Origin: Novosphingobium marinum
GTDB taxonomy: Bacteria; Pseudomonadota; Alphaproteobacteria; Sphingomonadales; Sphingomonadaceae
Direction of reading: 5' to 3'
DNA length: 64,000 bases
Assembly (NCBI RefSeq): GCF_013408095.1
Contig: NZ_JACBZF010000002.1
Location: 496,001 to 560,000 of the forward strand
Of the stretch, positions 50,579-60,092 are shown piece after piece. A model generated the notes under the pieces. It was not told the origin of the DNA, did not search any database, and saw only the letters and a program-made list of their open reading frames with translations. Each line of letters starts with the position of its first letter. Position 1 is the first letter of the stretch. The position numbers and the translations under genes were made by a program.

Positions 50579-51301
50579 ATGACGTCTCCCGCCCGTTTTA
50601 CCCTGGCAAGTGTCGCCAGCCTCGCGCTTCTCGCGGCCTGCAGCGGCAGCGACAACGAGGCGGGACAGTCGGCGGAGGATGATCCGGCCGCGTCGGGCGC
50701 GCTCGAGGACCAGATCATGGTCGATCCCGAACTGTCCGGTCAGAACCAGGGCGGGGCAGGGGTCTCGGCGGGCAGCAACCGCGTCGAACTTCCGCCCGAG
50801 CAGCGCAGTCCCGAAGCGATCGCGGCGGCCAGGAACGAGGCGCAGCAGAAGGCTGGCGGATCGCTCCGGACGGCTCCCTCGCCCGCGAGCGGCGGCACCG
50901 CCTCGCTCGTCGAAAGCGCGGCGACGGCTGCGCAGGTGGCGCAGGCCACCCGCAGCAGCCAGGTCGATTGCACCCAGCGCGTCGAATACTCGATGAACTG
51001 GGCATCGCGCCTGCCCGAGCCGCTGTCGGTCTATCCGCGCGGGTCCGTGCAGGAAGCGGCGGGCACGAACAGCAACGGTTGCGCGCTGAGCGTTGTCAGC
51101 TTCGTGAGCCCGGTCACCCCCGACGACGTGCTGAACTATTACTACACGCGCCTGCGCAAGGCCGGCTACAGCGCCGAGCACCGCACCGAGGGCGGCGACC
51201 GCGTGCTTGGCGGCGAGAAAGGCAGCCAGGCATACGTGATTTATGCGCGCGAGCTGGACAACGGCCTGACCGAAGTGGACCTCGTTTCCAGCGGGAAGTA
51301 A
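50579..51301 (+). CDS. Predicted lipoprotein, unknown (240 aa)
   Basis: The protein has a lipoprotein signal (ASLALLAACSGS), a long low-complexity acidic/Ala-rich linker (residues 25-115), and a C-terminal globular domain of about 110 residues. In that domain CTQRVEYSMNWASRLPEPLS and VLNYYYTRLRKAGYSAEH suggest an alpha/beta fold with two Cys that could pair. I do not recognise the family. It is monocistronic, after a terminator and before the convergent astD gene. Confidence 0.7.
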   Translation: MTSPARFTLASVASLALLAACSGSDNEAGQSAEDDPAASGALEDQIMVDPELSGQNQGGAGVSAGSNRVELPPEQRSPEAIAAARNEAQQKAGGSLRTAPSPASGGTASLVESAATAAQVAQATRSSQVDCTQRVEYSMNWASRLPEPLSVYPRGSVQEAAGTNSNGCALSVVSFVSPVTPDDVLNYYYTRLRKAGYSAEHRTEGGDRVLGGEKGSQAYVIYARELDNGLTEVDLVSSGK

Positions 51302-51317
51302 GGCTCCGGGCGGCGGC

Positions 51318-52802
51318 CTATTCGCCGCCGCTGCGCAATCCGATCCCGATAAGCGCGCGTGGCTGGTCAAGCTCTCCGGAAGACACCGGGTAGGCGCAAT
51401 AGTCGGCCGCGTAATAGCCGGTCGGCCGGTGGTTGCCCGAAAGGCCGATACCGCCGACGGGTGCCGCGTGGCTCGGGCCGATCGTGCCCTTGTTCCAGTT
51501 GATGACGCCCGCCCGCACGTTCGCCCAGAAGCGGTTGTATTCCTGCGGCGTGCCTCCGATCAGAGAGGCGGCAAGGCCGAAGCGCGTATTGTTTGCCTCG
51601 GCGATCGCCTGGTCGAAATCGTCGACCTTGATGACCTGCAGGATCGGTCCGAACAGTTCGACATCGGGCCGGTCGGGCATCGCGGTCGTGTCGATGATCG
51701 CGGGCGACAGGAACGGCAGGTTCTCGTCCGGTCGAACCAGGTGCTTGATCGCCTTGCCGCCGCGGCTGAGCAGATAGAGAAAGCTCTCCGTCAGGCCGTC
51801 GGCCGCGGCATTGTCGATGACCGGTCCCATGAACGGCGCGGGCTCGGCAAAGGGTTCGGCGAAGATCAGCCGGTCGGCCAGCGATTTCAGTTCGGGCACG
51901 ATGCTGTCGTACATCGAGGACTTGACGATCAGCCTGCGTGCGGCCGTGCAGCGCTGTCCCGCGGTCGAGAACGCCGAACGCACGATCAGCGCGGCGGCGT
52001 CGGTCAGCTTAGGGGTGTCCCACAGGACGACGGGATTGTTGCCACCCATTTCGAGCGCGACGATCTTGTCGGGCCGCGTCGCGAGCTTGCGGTTGATGTT
52101 GATGCCGGTGTTGGCGGACCCTGTGAACAGCACGCCGTCGATGCCGTCGTGCGCGACCAGCTGCTTGCCCTCTTCGGGACCGCCGCAGACGAATTGCATG
52201 ATCGCCGAGGTGATGCCCGCGCGGTTGAAGCAGCGCTGCAGCATCTCGCCCGTGGCGGGGGCCTTCTCGCTCGGCTTGAAGATCACCGCGTTGCCCGCGA
52301 TCAGCGCGGGCACGATGTGCGCGTTGGGCAGGTGCGCCGGATAATTGAACGGCCCGAGCACGGCGAGCACGCCGTGCGGCTTGTGGCGGACGGCGGAGGT
52401 CCCCTGCATGGCATTGTCGAATCGGCGCTGAGCGGTGCGCTCGGCAAAGGCGCGGATCGAAACCTCGACCTTGGCGATCACGCTTTCGACTTCGGCGGCC
52501 GCCTCCCACTGGGGCTTGCCGGTCTCGCGCGAGATCATCGTGGCTAGTTTCTCGGCATCCTTGCGCACCTCGTTGGCGAATCGGCGGACAAGTTCCATGC
52601 GGGTGGAGAGCGGCTGCGCCGCCCAGGCGGGCCAGGCGCGCCGGGCGCGCTTTATCGCCTCGTCGATGTCCGAGACCGGTGCGCGCCAGATTTCCTTGCC
52701 GGTAGCCGGTTCGAACGAGACGATTTCCGGGCCGAAGACAGGCGCACTCATCGCCTCGCCATCACCCGTGGACAGGGCGCTGCCGGAGACTACCGCGTCC
52801 AT
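51318..52802 (-). CDS. astD: Succinylglutamate-semialdehyde dehydrogenase
   Basis: AstD oxidises N-succinylglutamate semialdehyde, the fourth step of the arginine succinyltransferase pathway. The 494-residue aldehyde dehydrogenase shows GPFNYPAHLPNAHIVPAL, VALEMGGNNPVV with the general-base Glu, and STAGQRCTAARR with the nucleophilic Cys. HLPNAHIVPALIAGN is characteristic of AstD. GGAAGG upstream supports ATG 52802. The partner genes astA, astB and astC are not in the window. Confidence 0.9.
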   Translation of the reverse strand: MDAVVSGSALSTGDGEAMSAPVFGPEIVSFEPATGKEIWRAPVSDIDEAIKRARRAWPAWAAQPLSTRMELVRRFANEVRKDAEKLATMISRETGKPQWEAAAEVESVIAKVEVSIRAFAERTAQRRFDNAMQGTSAVRHKPHGVLAVLGPFNYPAHLPNAHIVPALIAGNAVIFKPSEKAPATGEMLQRCFNRAGITSAIMQFVCGGPEEGKQLVAHDGIDGVLFTGSANTGININRKLATRPDKIVALEMGGNNPVVLWDTPKLTDAAALIVRSAFSTAGQRCTAARRLIVKSSMYDSIVPELKSLADRLIFAEPFAEPAPFMGPVIDNAAADGLTESFLYLLSRGGKAIKHLVRPDENLPFLSPAIIDTTAMPDRPDVELFGPILQVIKVDDFDQAIAEANNTRFGLAASLIGGTPQEYNRFWANVRAGVINWNKGTIGPSHAAPVGGIGLSGNHRPTGYYAADYCAYPVSSGELDQPRALIGIGLRSGGE

Positions 52803-52886
52803 CGTGCCCTTCCTTTCCGTTCCATCGGGAAGCCCGTATTGCCAATCATCGAAACCATCCGGTTCGACCCTGATAGACAAAGAGGG

Positions 52887-54284
52887 TTAACCAAGCCTTT
52901 GCGGCGAGGTCCCCAATGCGGCGCCGAGTTCGCGGATCGCGCCGACCTTGTCGCGGAGAGGTTGCCAGTCGTCGTTCTCGGCGATCGCCGCCCAGACCCG
53001 CTCCACTTCGTCGATGTGCAGCGTGGGCGGCGCATCGGCCTGCCAGAACGAATTCCCGCCCCCCTCGGTACTCTCGAAAGTGCGGAGCAGGTCGCCGAAA
53101 GCGCCCGTCGGAGCATCCCGGCCGCCACGGTGGCGAAAGTGCAGTTCGTCGGGCGAAATGCCGGCATCGCGCATGTGCGCTTCGGCGGCGGACACCAGCG
53201 CGATGTTTTCCTCTACGTCCTTCGGGCGAACTCCCAGTCGCCAGGCGAAGCGCAGCGCGAACCGCTCGCGGTAGAGGCCCGCGAAGCTATCGAGCGCCGC
53301 GATCAGCGGTTCGCTGTCCGCAATGGGGCGCAGCGCGATCGCCAGTTGCGCGCAATTCCAGTGAAACGCTTCCGGCTGGCGACCGAACGCGTAGAGGCCG
53401 GCGTGATCGAAATAGGCTGCGGTGAAGGCCGGGTCCCACCGGGGCAGCCAGCGCCAGGGACCGTAATCGAAACTTTCCCCGGACACGTTCATGTTGTCGG
53501 TGTTGAGAACGCCGTGAACGAAACCGGCGGCCATATAGGAGGCGGCAAGGTCGGCCATCCGGGCCACGACCTGGTGCATGAAGATCACGGCAGGCTCGCT
53601 CGCCGCCGTCGCTCCCCCGGGTGGCTGCGCGCCGGGAAACGCCTCGAGGCAATAGGAGACGAGTTCCTCGATGCGCTCGATCTCCTCAAGGACGAGGAGC
53701 CGCTGGAAGGTCCCGATACGGATGTGCCCGTGACTCAGCCGGACCATCACGGCGGAGCGCGTGGGCGAAGGTTCGTCCCCGCGCCGGAGTTCCTCTCCGG
53801 TCTCGATCACCGAGAAGGTCTTGCTGGTGCAGACGCCAAGCGCCTCGAGCATCTCGGTCGCGAGGATTTCGCGCACCGCGCCCTTCAGCGTGAGGCGCCC
53901 GTCGCCGTCGCGGCTGTAGGGCGTCCGCCCCGAACCCTTGGTCCCGAGGTCGAGCAGGCGGTCCTCCCCGTCGCGCAACTGAGCGAACAGGAACCCGCGC
54001 CCGTCGCCGATGTCGGGATTGTAAACGCGGAACTGGTGCCCGTGATACTTCAGAGCGAGCGGGCCGGGCATATTGTCCGGCAGCGGCTCGAACCTGCCGA
54101 AATGCGCGATCCACTGCTCGTCGGAGAGGCTCGACAGCCCCACCGCCCCGGCCCAGCGGTCGTTCCGGAAGCGCAGGCGATGTTCGGGAAAGTCCGCCGC
54201 GGCCACTTCGCTGCCCAGCCAGCGGGCCAGCGGCTTGAGGCGGTAGTCGGGACGATAGGGGCTCGCTTGCGGTTCCTGGCTCAT
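52887..54284 (-). CDS. selO: SelO family protein AMPylase (UPF0061)
   Basis: SelO proteins have a kinase-like fold but transfer AMP to proteins, acting in redox stress. The 465-residue protein shows LALKYHGHQFRVYNPDIGDGR, LLDLGTKGSGRTPYSRDGDGRL with the nucleotide-site residues, and FVHGVLNTDNMNVSGESFDYGPW, the catalytic-loop and DYG (DFG-like) region. The start ATG at 54284 is set by the family N-terminus. Length is usual for bacterial members without a selenocysteine tail. Confidence 0.92.
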   Translation of the reverse strand: MSQEPQASPYRPDYRLKPLARWLGSEVAAADFPEHRLRFRNDRWAGAVGLSSLSDEQWIAHFGRFEPLPDNMPGPLALKYHGHQFRVYNPDIGDGRGFLFAQLRDGEDRLLDLGTKGSGRTPYSRDGDGRLTLKGAVREILATEMLEALGVCTSKTFSVIETGEELRRGDEPSPTRSAVMVRLSHGHIRIGTFQRLLVLEEIERIEELVSYCLEAFPGAQPPGGATAASEPAVIFMHQVVARMADLAASYMAAGFVHGVLNTDNMNVSGESFDYGPWRWLPRWDPAFTAAYFDHAGLYAFGRQPEAFHWNCAQLAIALRPIADSEPLIAALDSFAGLYRERFALRFAWRLGVRPKDVEENIALVSAAEAHMRDAGISPDELHFRHRGGRDAPTGAFGDLLRTFESTEGGGNSFWQADAPPTLHIDEVERVWAAIAENDDWQPLRDKVGAIRELGAALGTSPQRLG

Positions 54285-54358
54285 CAAGGCAATAGTGGGC
54301 GGCACATGCCCGCCACGCAAGCGGGGCGAGGGGACGGCGGGCTTTTCCGGGATCGCAG

Positions 54359-55231
54359 ATGACGCACTATGCCGATGGGTACTGGACGAGCGAGGACGGG
54401 CTCGAACTGCATTACCGCGACTATCCCGGTCGCGACCGTTCAAGCCGCGACGATCGTCCGCCGGTGCTCTGCCTGCCCGGCCTGACCCGCACCGCGCGCG
54501 ACTTCGAGGGACTGGCAGCGCACCTCGCGGGCGAATGGCGCCTCATCTGCCCGGAAATGCGCGGGCGCGGGGACAGCGACTATCCGAAGGACGCAGAGAG
54601 CTACAAGGTTCCGGCCTATATCGCCGACATCACCGCGCTTCTCGCGAAGCTGGAAGTCGATCGTTTCGTAGCGGTGGGCACCTCGCTTGGCGGAATCATG
54701 GTCATGGCGATGGCGATGACCGCGCCGGATCGCATCGCGGGCGCGGTGCTGAACGACATCGGCCCGTTCCTCGATCCGCCGGGCATGCGCCAGATACAGG
54801 ACTACGCGGCGCAAGGACGCAGCTTTCCCACGTGGATGCACGCCGCGCGCTGGCTGGAGGAGGTGCATGGCCACGGCTATCCCGACCATGACATCGCCGA
54901 CTGGCTGCGGATGGCCAAGCGCCAGATGGTGCTATCCGGCAACGGGCGCATCCTGCTCGATTTCGACATCCGCATCGGCGAGGCTTCCGCCGAGCTCGAT
55001 CCGGAAAGGCAGCCCGACGTCTGGGCGGGCATCGACGCGCTTTCCGACAAGCCGGTGCTCGTCCTGCGCGGCGAGCTGTCCGAACTGCTGAGTGCGGCCA
55101 CCGTGACCAGCATGCTCGAACGCATGCCCCTTGCCGAAGCCGTAGTCGTGCCGCGTGTCGGCCATCCCCCGTCGCTCGACGAGCCCGAGGCTCTCGCGGC
55201 GATCGACGCGCTACTGGCACGCATTGGCTGA
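54359..55231 (+). CDS. Alpha/beta hydrolase
   Basis: The 290-residue protein has a standard fold. PPVLCLPGLTRTARDFEGLAAHL holds the oxyanion region, AVGTSLGGIMVMAMAM the nucleophile elbow (G-x-S-x-G), and VVVPRVGHPPSLDEPEALAAI the catalytic His. It resembles esterases or haloalkane-type hydrolases; the substrate cannot be told. The 5' end lies 74 bases from the divergent selO gene, and the gene is followed by a glycosyltransferase after 16 bases. Confidence 0.9.
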   Translation: MTHYADGYWTSEDGLELHYRDYPGRDRSSRDDRPPVLCLPGLTRTARDFEGLAAHLAGEWRLICPEMRGRGDSDYPKDAESYKVPAYIADITALLAKLEVDRFVAVGTSLGGIMVMAMAMTAPDRIAGAVLNDIGPFLDPPGMRQIQDYAAQGRSFPTWMHAARWLEEVHGHGYPDHDIADWLRMAKRQMVLSGNGRILLDFDIRIGEASAELDPERQPDVWAGIDALSDKPVLVLRGELSELLSAATVTSMLERMPLAEAVVVPRVGHPPSLDEPEALAAIDALLARIG

Positions 55232-55247
55232 CCGGGTCCTGCATTCC

Positions 55248-56381
55248 ATGCCGATAAGGATCCTCCACCTCCATTCGAGCTTCCATGCCGGCGGCAAGGA
55301 ATTGCGCGCCGCCAAGCTGATCAATGCGTTCGGCAAGGGGGCCGGGCACACGATCGTGTCGGCAGTCGAAGGCGCGACCGGCGCGGGCGACGCAATCGAC
55401 CCGAAGATCGCCGTCGCCTATCCGCGCGAATTCCCCTCGCTCGAAGGCAAGCCGCTGCCCGGACGCCTGCGCCGCATAGCGCAGGCGATGGCGGGCCACG
55501 ACCTGATCCTCACCTACAACTGGGGCGCGATGGATGCGGTGATGGCGCACACCGTTTTCCGCGACGTCTACCGGCTGGCTCCGCTCGTACACCACGAGGA
55601 CGGCTTCAACGCAGAGGAAGCGAACGGCCTCAGGCGCAGCCGCAACTGGTTCCGGCGGATCGCGCTGGGGCGAACCTCCGCGCTCGTCGTTCCCTCGAAG
55701 CGGCTCGAGGCGATCGCGCTCGACGCCTGGCAGCAGCCACGGGCCCGCGTCCGGCGGATTCCCAACGGTATCGGCACGAAGGCCTACGCCCGCAAGGTGA
55801 AGCCCGACGCCCTGCCACGCGTGGTCAAGCGGCCGGGCGAGAAGTGGCTGGGCACGCTGGCGGGACTGCGCGCCGTGAAGAACCTGCCGCGACTGGTCCG
55901 CGCGTTCGCCGGGCTGCCCGACGAATGGCAACTCGTGATCCTCGGCGAAGGACCCGAGCGCGACGCGATCCGCGACGAGGCGGTGCGGCTCGACGTCGGG
56001 CACCGCGTCCACCTGCCGGGGTTCGTCAGCGATCCGGCGAGCGCGGTCGGGCTGTTCGATCTTTTCGCGCTCTCGTCCGAAAGCGAGCAGTTTCCGGTCT
56101 CGGTGCTCGAGGCGATGGCGGCGGGACTCGCGGTAGCCTCGCCCGATGTCGGCGACGTCGCCGACATGCTCGCGCCGGAGAACCGGCCCTACCTTGCGCC
56201 CGGCGGGGACGAGACGGCGCTGTCGGGCGCGATAGCTGCGCTGGCCGCGGACGAGGCGCTTCGCAACGAGATCGGCAAGGCGAACCGGGCCCGCGCCCGC
56301 GAATTCTACGACGAAAAGGCCATGATCGAGGCTTACAGGTCGGTCTATGCCGGGGCGATGAAACGCGAAAGCTTCCCGTGA
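55248..56381 (+). CDS. Glycosyltransferase family 4 protein
   Basis: The 377-residue GT-B enzyme has LHLHSSFHAGGKELRAAKLI at the start (the acceptor-side loop), VPSKRLEAIALDAW, PNGIGTKAYAR, the donor-site lysine in GTLAGLRAVKNLPRLVRAF and the E-x7-E region FALSSESEQFPVSVLEAMAAG. Such enzymes build cell-surface polysaccharides or glycolipids. No further surface-sugar genes are nearby, so the product is unknown. Confidence 0.9.
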   Translation: MPIRILHLHSSFHAGGKELRAAKLINAFGKGAGHTIVSAVEGATGAGDAIDPKIAVAYPREFPSLEGKPLPGRLRRIAQAMAGHDLILTYNWGAMDAVMAHTVFRDVYRLAPLVHHEDGFNAEEANGLRRSRNWFRRIALGRTSALVVPSKRLEAIALDAWQQPRARVRRIPNGIGTKAYARKVKPDALPRVVKRPGEKWLGTLAGLRAVKNLPRLVRAFAGLPDEWQLVILGEGPERDAIRDEAVRLDVGHRVHLPGFVSDPASAVGLFDLFALSSESEQFPVSVLEAMAAGLAVASPDVGDVADMLAPENRPYLAPGGDETALSGAIAALAADEALRNEIGKANRARAREFYDEKAMIEAYRSVYAGAMKRESFP

Positions 56382-56451
56382 ATCGAGCGGGTGTTCAGCG
56401 CGGCTTCACCGAAGAACGGCCAGTCGATGGAGGCGGGACCATGATCATTTG

Positions 56452-56479
56452 TTGAAATGGTCGGTCCATCCGTTAAACA
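56452..56479 (+). promoter_or_regulatory. Probable promoter of the YfgM-like/bamB operon
   Basis: TTGAAA at 56452-56457 and TAAACA at 56474-56479 with a 16-base spacer lie 40 bases before the TTG start at 56520. Confidence 0.5.
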
Positions 56480-56519
56480 GCGCCCCAAATCGTCATAAAT
56501 CCAGAAGAAAGCGCGATCC

Positions 56520-57308
56520 TTGGCCCTGCGCCCCGACAAGAACTCCACTCCCGAAGACCAGAAGGAAAAGCGCAAGGCGGCCGAGCAGGACGTCTTCATG
56601 CGCGAGGTGGACGATGCCCTCCGCCAGGACGAAATGTCCAATTTCTTCAAGCGCTTCGGCATTCCTGTCATCGCCGCCATCGTCATCGGCCTCGCGGCTC
56701 TGGGCGGCTACCTGTGGTGGCAGCACAGCAAGACCGAGAGCGAGGGCGAGCGCGGGGAGCAGCTGATCGTCGCGATCGACCGCGTCGAAGCGGGCAATCT
56801 CGATTCCGCGCAGGAGCAGCTTGCCACCATTGTGGCGGACGGTTCGGGGGCAAGCGTCGCGCTCGCCAAGCTGCTGCAGGGCGGTATCGCACAGCGGCAG
56901 GATCGCACCGCTGACGCGGCAAAGCTGTTCGCCGAAGTCGCCGCCGATGCAGAAGTGCCCGAGCCGTTCCGCGACCTGGCGACGATCCGCGAGGTCTCGG
57001 CGCAATTCGACACGCTCGAACCGCAGGCCGTCGTCGACAGGCTCAAGCCGCTGGCGACGCCGGGCAGTCCGTGGTTCGGCGCGGCGGGCGAACTCGTCGG
57101 CGTCGCGTACCTGAAACAGGGCAAGGAAGACCTTGCCGGCCCCCTTTTCGCCCAGATTGCACGCGATGAGAACGCGCCAGAGACGTTGCGCAGCCGCGCG
57201 CGCCAGATGGCGGGCCTGCTGGGCGTCGACGCGGTCGACGATCCCGAAGAGCTTGCCACCGGCGCGAGGGCTCCGGGCGTCGGCCAACTGGTCGAGAAAA
57301 AGAATTGA
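56520..57308 (+). CDS. YfgM-like membrane-anchored TPR protein
   Basis: The 262-residue protein has a cytoplasmic start (DVFMREVDDALRQDEMSNFF), one membrane helix (IPVIAAIVIGLAALGGYLWW) and a periplasmic tetratricopeptide part (AQEQLATIVADG, ADAAKLFAEVAADAE). YfgM works with PpiD at the Sec translocon as a chaperone for secreted proteins. The start codon is TTG; the family N-terminus (MAL...) supports it. It directly precedes bamB, as in many proteobacteria, linking secretion to outer-membrane assembly. Confidence 0.85.
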   Translation: MALRPDKNSTPEDQKEKRKAAEQDVFMREVDDALRQDEMSNFFKRFGIPVIAAIVIGLAALGGYLWWQHSKTESEGERGEQLIVAIDRVEAGNLDSAQEQLATIVADGSGASVALAKLLQGGIAQRQDRTADAAKLFAEVAADAEVPEPFRDLATIREVSAQFDTLEPQAVVDRLKPLATPGSPWFGAAGELVGVAYLKQGKEDLAGPLFAQIARDENAPETLRSRARQMAGLLGVDAVDDPEELATGARAPGVGQLVEKKN

Positions 57309-57322
57309 TCGAGGATCACCGA

Positions 57323-58669
57323 ATGAATTCGCGAGTACCGATGAAACGCCGTCTCTCCGTCCCGCTGGCCCTGGCGATCGCTCTCGGCCTTTCGGGCTGC
57401 GGCGTGTTCGGCGGTAAGGACAAGCCCAAGACGCCCACGGTCGGTGAGCGCGTTCCGATCCTGTCGCGTATCGAATCGGGTGCTCAGGTCGATCCGACGC
57501 TGGCGACGGTCTCGGTGATCCTCCCGCCCGAGCAGGCCAACGAATCGTTCCCGCAGGCTGGCGGCACCGCCGACAAGAGCTATGGCCACCTTGCCCTGGC
57601 TCCCGCTCCGCAGCGCGCGTGGACCGCCTCGATCTCGGGCGCCAGCAACAAGCAGCGTCTCGCCGCGTCCCCCGTCGTCGGCGGCGGAAAGCTCTTCGCG
57701 ATGGATACCGACGGCGAGGTCCATGCCTTCGATGCGCAGAGCGGGGCGCGGCTGTGGTCGCGCAGCCTGCGCGGTTCGGGCGGAAACGCGTCGTCGGCGT
57801 TCGGCGGCGGAGCCAGCTTCGACAATGGCCGCCTTTACGTCACCACCGGCCTCGGCACGGTTGCGGCGCTCGAAGCCGATACCGGCAACGAGATCTGGAA
57901 GGTGCAGCCGGCAGGGCCGCTGCGCGGGTCTCCGACCATCGCCTTCAACGCTGTCTACGTGATGACGCAGAACAACGAGCTGCACGCGCTCAACATCGCG
58001 GACGGCACGCAACTGTGGAGCGAATCGGGCTCGCTGGGTCAGGCGGGCGTCTTCGGCGTCGCCGCTCCGGCGGCGGGACAGGGCACGGTGATCGCGGGCT
58101 ACAGCACCGGCGAACTCGTCGCCTATCGCTACGAGAACGGGCGCCAGCTCTGGTCGGACGCGCTGGCCCGGACCTCGATCTCGACCGAGGTGGGCAGCCT
58201 GACCGACGTCGATGCCGATCCGATCATCGACCAGGGCCGCGTCTACGCGCTGGGCCAGGGCGGACGCATGGCGGCGTACGAGCTGGTGACCGGCCAGCGG
58301 ATCTGGGAACTTAACCTCGCCGGCATCTCGACCCCGGCGGTCGCGGGCGACTGGATCTTCACGCTGACCGACGATGCGCAGCTCCTTGCCATCGCGCGCA
58401 GCAGCGGCAAGGTGCGCTGGCTGACCCAGCTTGCCCGCTACCGCGATCCCAAGGACAAGGACGACCCGATCTTCTGGGTGGGCCCGGTGCTTGCGGGTGA
58501 CAAGCTCTGGATGGCGAATTCGCGCGGACAGGTGGGATATGCCGCGGTGGCCGATGGCACTTTCACGCCGGTCGTCCGCCTCGACGATCCGGTGTCGCTC
58601 CCGCCCATCGTCGCGAACCGTACGCTCTACATCCTCGACGACGGCGGGCGGATCACCGCGTTCCGCTGA
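57323..58669 (+). CDS. bamB: Outer membrane protein assembly factor BamB
   Basis: BamB is a lipoprotein of the BAM complex that inserts beta-barrel proteins. The 448-residue protein has a lipobox (AIALGLSGCGVFGG) and a beta-propeller of PQQ-like repeats, seen as LFAMDTDGEVHAFDAQSGARLW, LGTVAALEADTGNEIWKV and GRMAAYELVTGQRIWEL. GAGG before ATG 57323 favours that start over a TTG at 57305. It is expressed with the YfgM-like gene. Confidence 0.93.
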   Translation: MNSRVPMKRRLSVPLALAIALGLSGCGVFGGKDKPKTPTVGERVPILSRIESGAQVDPTLATVSVILPPEQANESFPQAGGTADKSYGHLALAPAPQRAWTASISGASNKQRLAASPVVGGGKLFAMDTDGEVHAFDAQSGARLWSRSLRGSGGNASSAFGGGASFDNGRLYVTTGLGTVAALEADTGNEIWKVQPAGPLRGSPTIAFNAVYVMTQNNELHALNIADGTQLWSESGSLGQAGVFGVAAPAAGQGTVIAGYSTGELVAYRYENGRQLWSDALARTSISTEVGSLTDVDADPIIDQGRVYALGQGGRMAAYELVTGQRIWELNLAGISTPAVAGDWIFTLTDDAQLLAIARSSGKVRWLTQLARYRDPKDKDDPIFWVGPVLAGDKLWMANSRGQVGYAAVADGTFTPVVRLDDPVSLPPIVANRTLYILDDGGRITAFR

Positions 58670-58727
58670 GGTCGCGCTGCCGCAAGGCGTTTCGCGGGCA
58701 TTAACCTTTTCCGGCTAGTCCCGGCGC

Positions 58728-60089
58728 ATGAACGTCGAGGACCAGCCGGACAGGGTGGAGCACGCCGGCCCCAGACCTGCCAGCGACGTCTCGTCTGGCG
58801 TGGGCCTGGCGGGGCTGCTCGGCATGTTCGCGTGGCTGGCGATCTGCCGCAACTGGCCGGGCATCGCCGACGCCTTCGGCCTGCCGGGACCGCGCGAGCC
58901 GCTTGCCGGACCCTATTCCTCGCTGGCCACGTTGCTCTTCACCGCTGTGCCGATGGTCGCCTGGTCGATCCTCGTCGACAAGGTGCACAGGCGCGCCTCG
59001 ACCGGGATCGACTGGGACAGGCCCCGCGCCGCGCCGGCGACGCTCGACATATCGATCACCAAGCTGGCGGGCCTCTGGGCGACGTGGGCGATCATCGGTT
59101 TCCTGTACTGCGTGGCGCGCTGGTACTGGCGCGACCAGTACCTCTTCGCGATGGAAGTGATCGGCGCGGCGGCGGTGCCGCTGTTCCTGCTTTCGGTGCC
59201 ATATGTCGTGTGGCTCGACCGCCGGCTCGTCGATCCGCGCGACGGGGCATGGCATTTCGGCGCGATGCTCGTGGGGCGCGAGCCTTACGACATCGAAGCG
59301 GTGAAGGCGCATTTCCGCAGCTGGGCAGTGAAGGGCTTCTTCACCGCCTTCATGATCTCGATCCTGCCCATCGGGTGGATCAACCTCGTCAACCTCGATC
59401 TCGCCTCGATCCCGTTCGAGCCGGTCCGGCTTTCTTGGGCGCTCATCGAGCTGCTTTTCGTGATCGACGTGCAGATCGCGATGGTCGGGTACCTTCTGAC
59501 CATGAAGCCGCTCGACGCCCAGATTAGGAGCGCGAACCCGTTTCTCGGCGGATGGGTGGCGGCGCTGATCTGCTACCCGCCGTTCATCCTGATGGGCGAT
59601 GGCGGCCCGCTCAACTACCATCCGAACACGTCGGACTGGGCGTACTGGCTGCAGGGACACGACATGGTCCTGTGGGCGTGGGGAGCGTTGCTCGTATTCC
59701 TGACTGCGATATACGCGTGGGCGACCGTCATCTTCGGCATCCGTTTTTCGAACCTGACCTATCGCGGCGTCATCACCAACGGCCCCTACCGCTTCACGCG
59801 GCATCCGGCCTACCTGTCGAAGAACCTCTTCTGGTGGTGCGCGACCATGCCCTTCTTCGCCACGAGCGGCTCGCTGGTAGACGTCGTGCGCAACACCACG
59901 ATCCTCGCTATGGTGAGCGCGGTCTACTTCTGGCGCGCGAAGACCGAGGAAGCGCATCTCCTGTCCGAGGACCCGAAGTACCGCGAATACCATGCATGGA
60001 TGGCCGAAAACGCCGTGATTACGCGCGGCCTTTCGAAAGCGATGCGCGCGTTCCGTCCGCGCGGGCCGCAGCTTCAGCCCGCCGAGTAG
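58728..60089 (+). CDS. Multi-pass membrane protein with ICMT/PEMT-like methyltransferase domain
   Basis: The 453-residue protein has about nine membrane helices. The last 130 residues carry the pattern of isoprenylcysteine or phospholipid methyltransferases: GVITNGPYRFTRHPAYLSK (R-H-P box) and FWRAKTEEAHLLSEDPKYREY (the E-E-x-L-L box). The long N-terminal membrane part has no family I recognise. Such bacterial enzymes may methylate lipids. The gene is monocistronic, 58 bases after bamB. Confidence 0.8.
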   Translation: MNVEDQPDRVEHAGPRPASDVSSGVGLAGLLGMFAWLAICRNWPGIADAFGLPGPREPLAGPYSSLATLLFTAVPMVAWSILVDKVHRRASTGIDWDRPRAAPATLDISITKLAGLWATWAIIGFLYCVARWYWRDQYLFAMEVIGAAAVPLFLLSVPYVVWLDRRLVDPRDGAWHFGAMLVGREPYDIEAVKAHFRSWAVKGFFTAFMISILPIGWINLVNLDLASIPFEPVRLSWALIELLFVIDVQIAMVGYLLTMKPLDAQIRSANPFLGGWVAALICYPPFILMGDGGPLNYHPNTSDWAYWLQGHDMVLWAWGALLVFLTAIYAWATVIFGIRFSNLTYRGVITNGPYRFTRHPAYLSKNLFWWCATMPFFATSGSLVDVVRNTTILAMVSAVYFWRAKTEEAHLLSEDPKYREYHAWMAENAVITRGLSKAMRAFRPRGPQLQPAE

Positions 60090-60092
60090 GCC

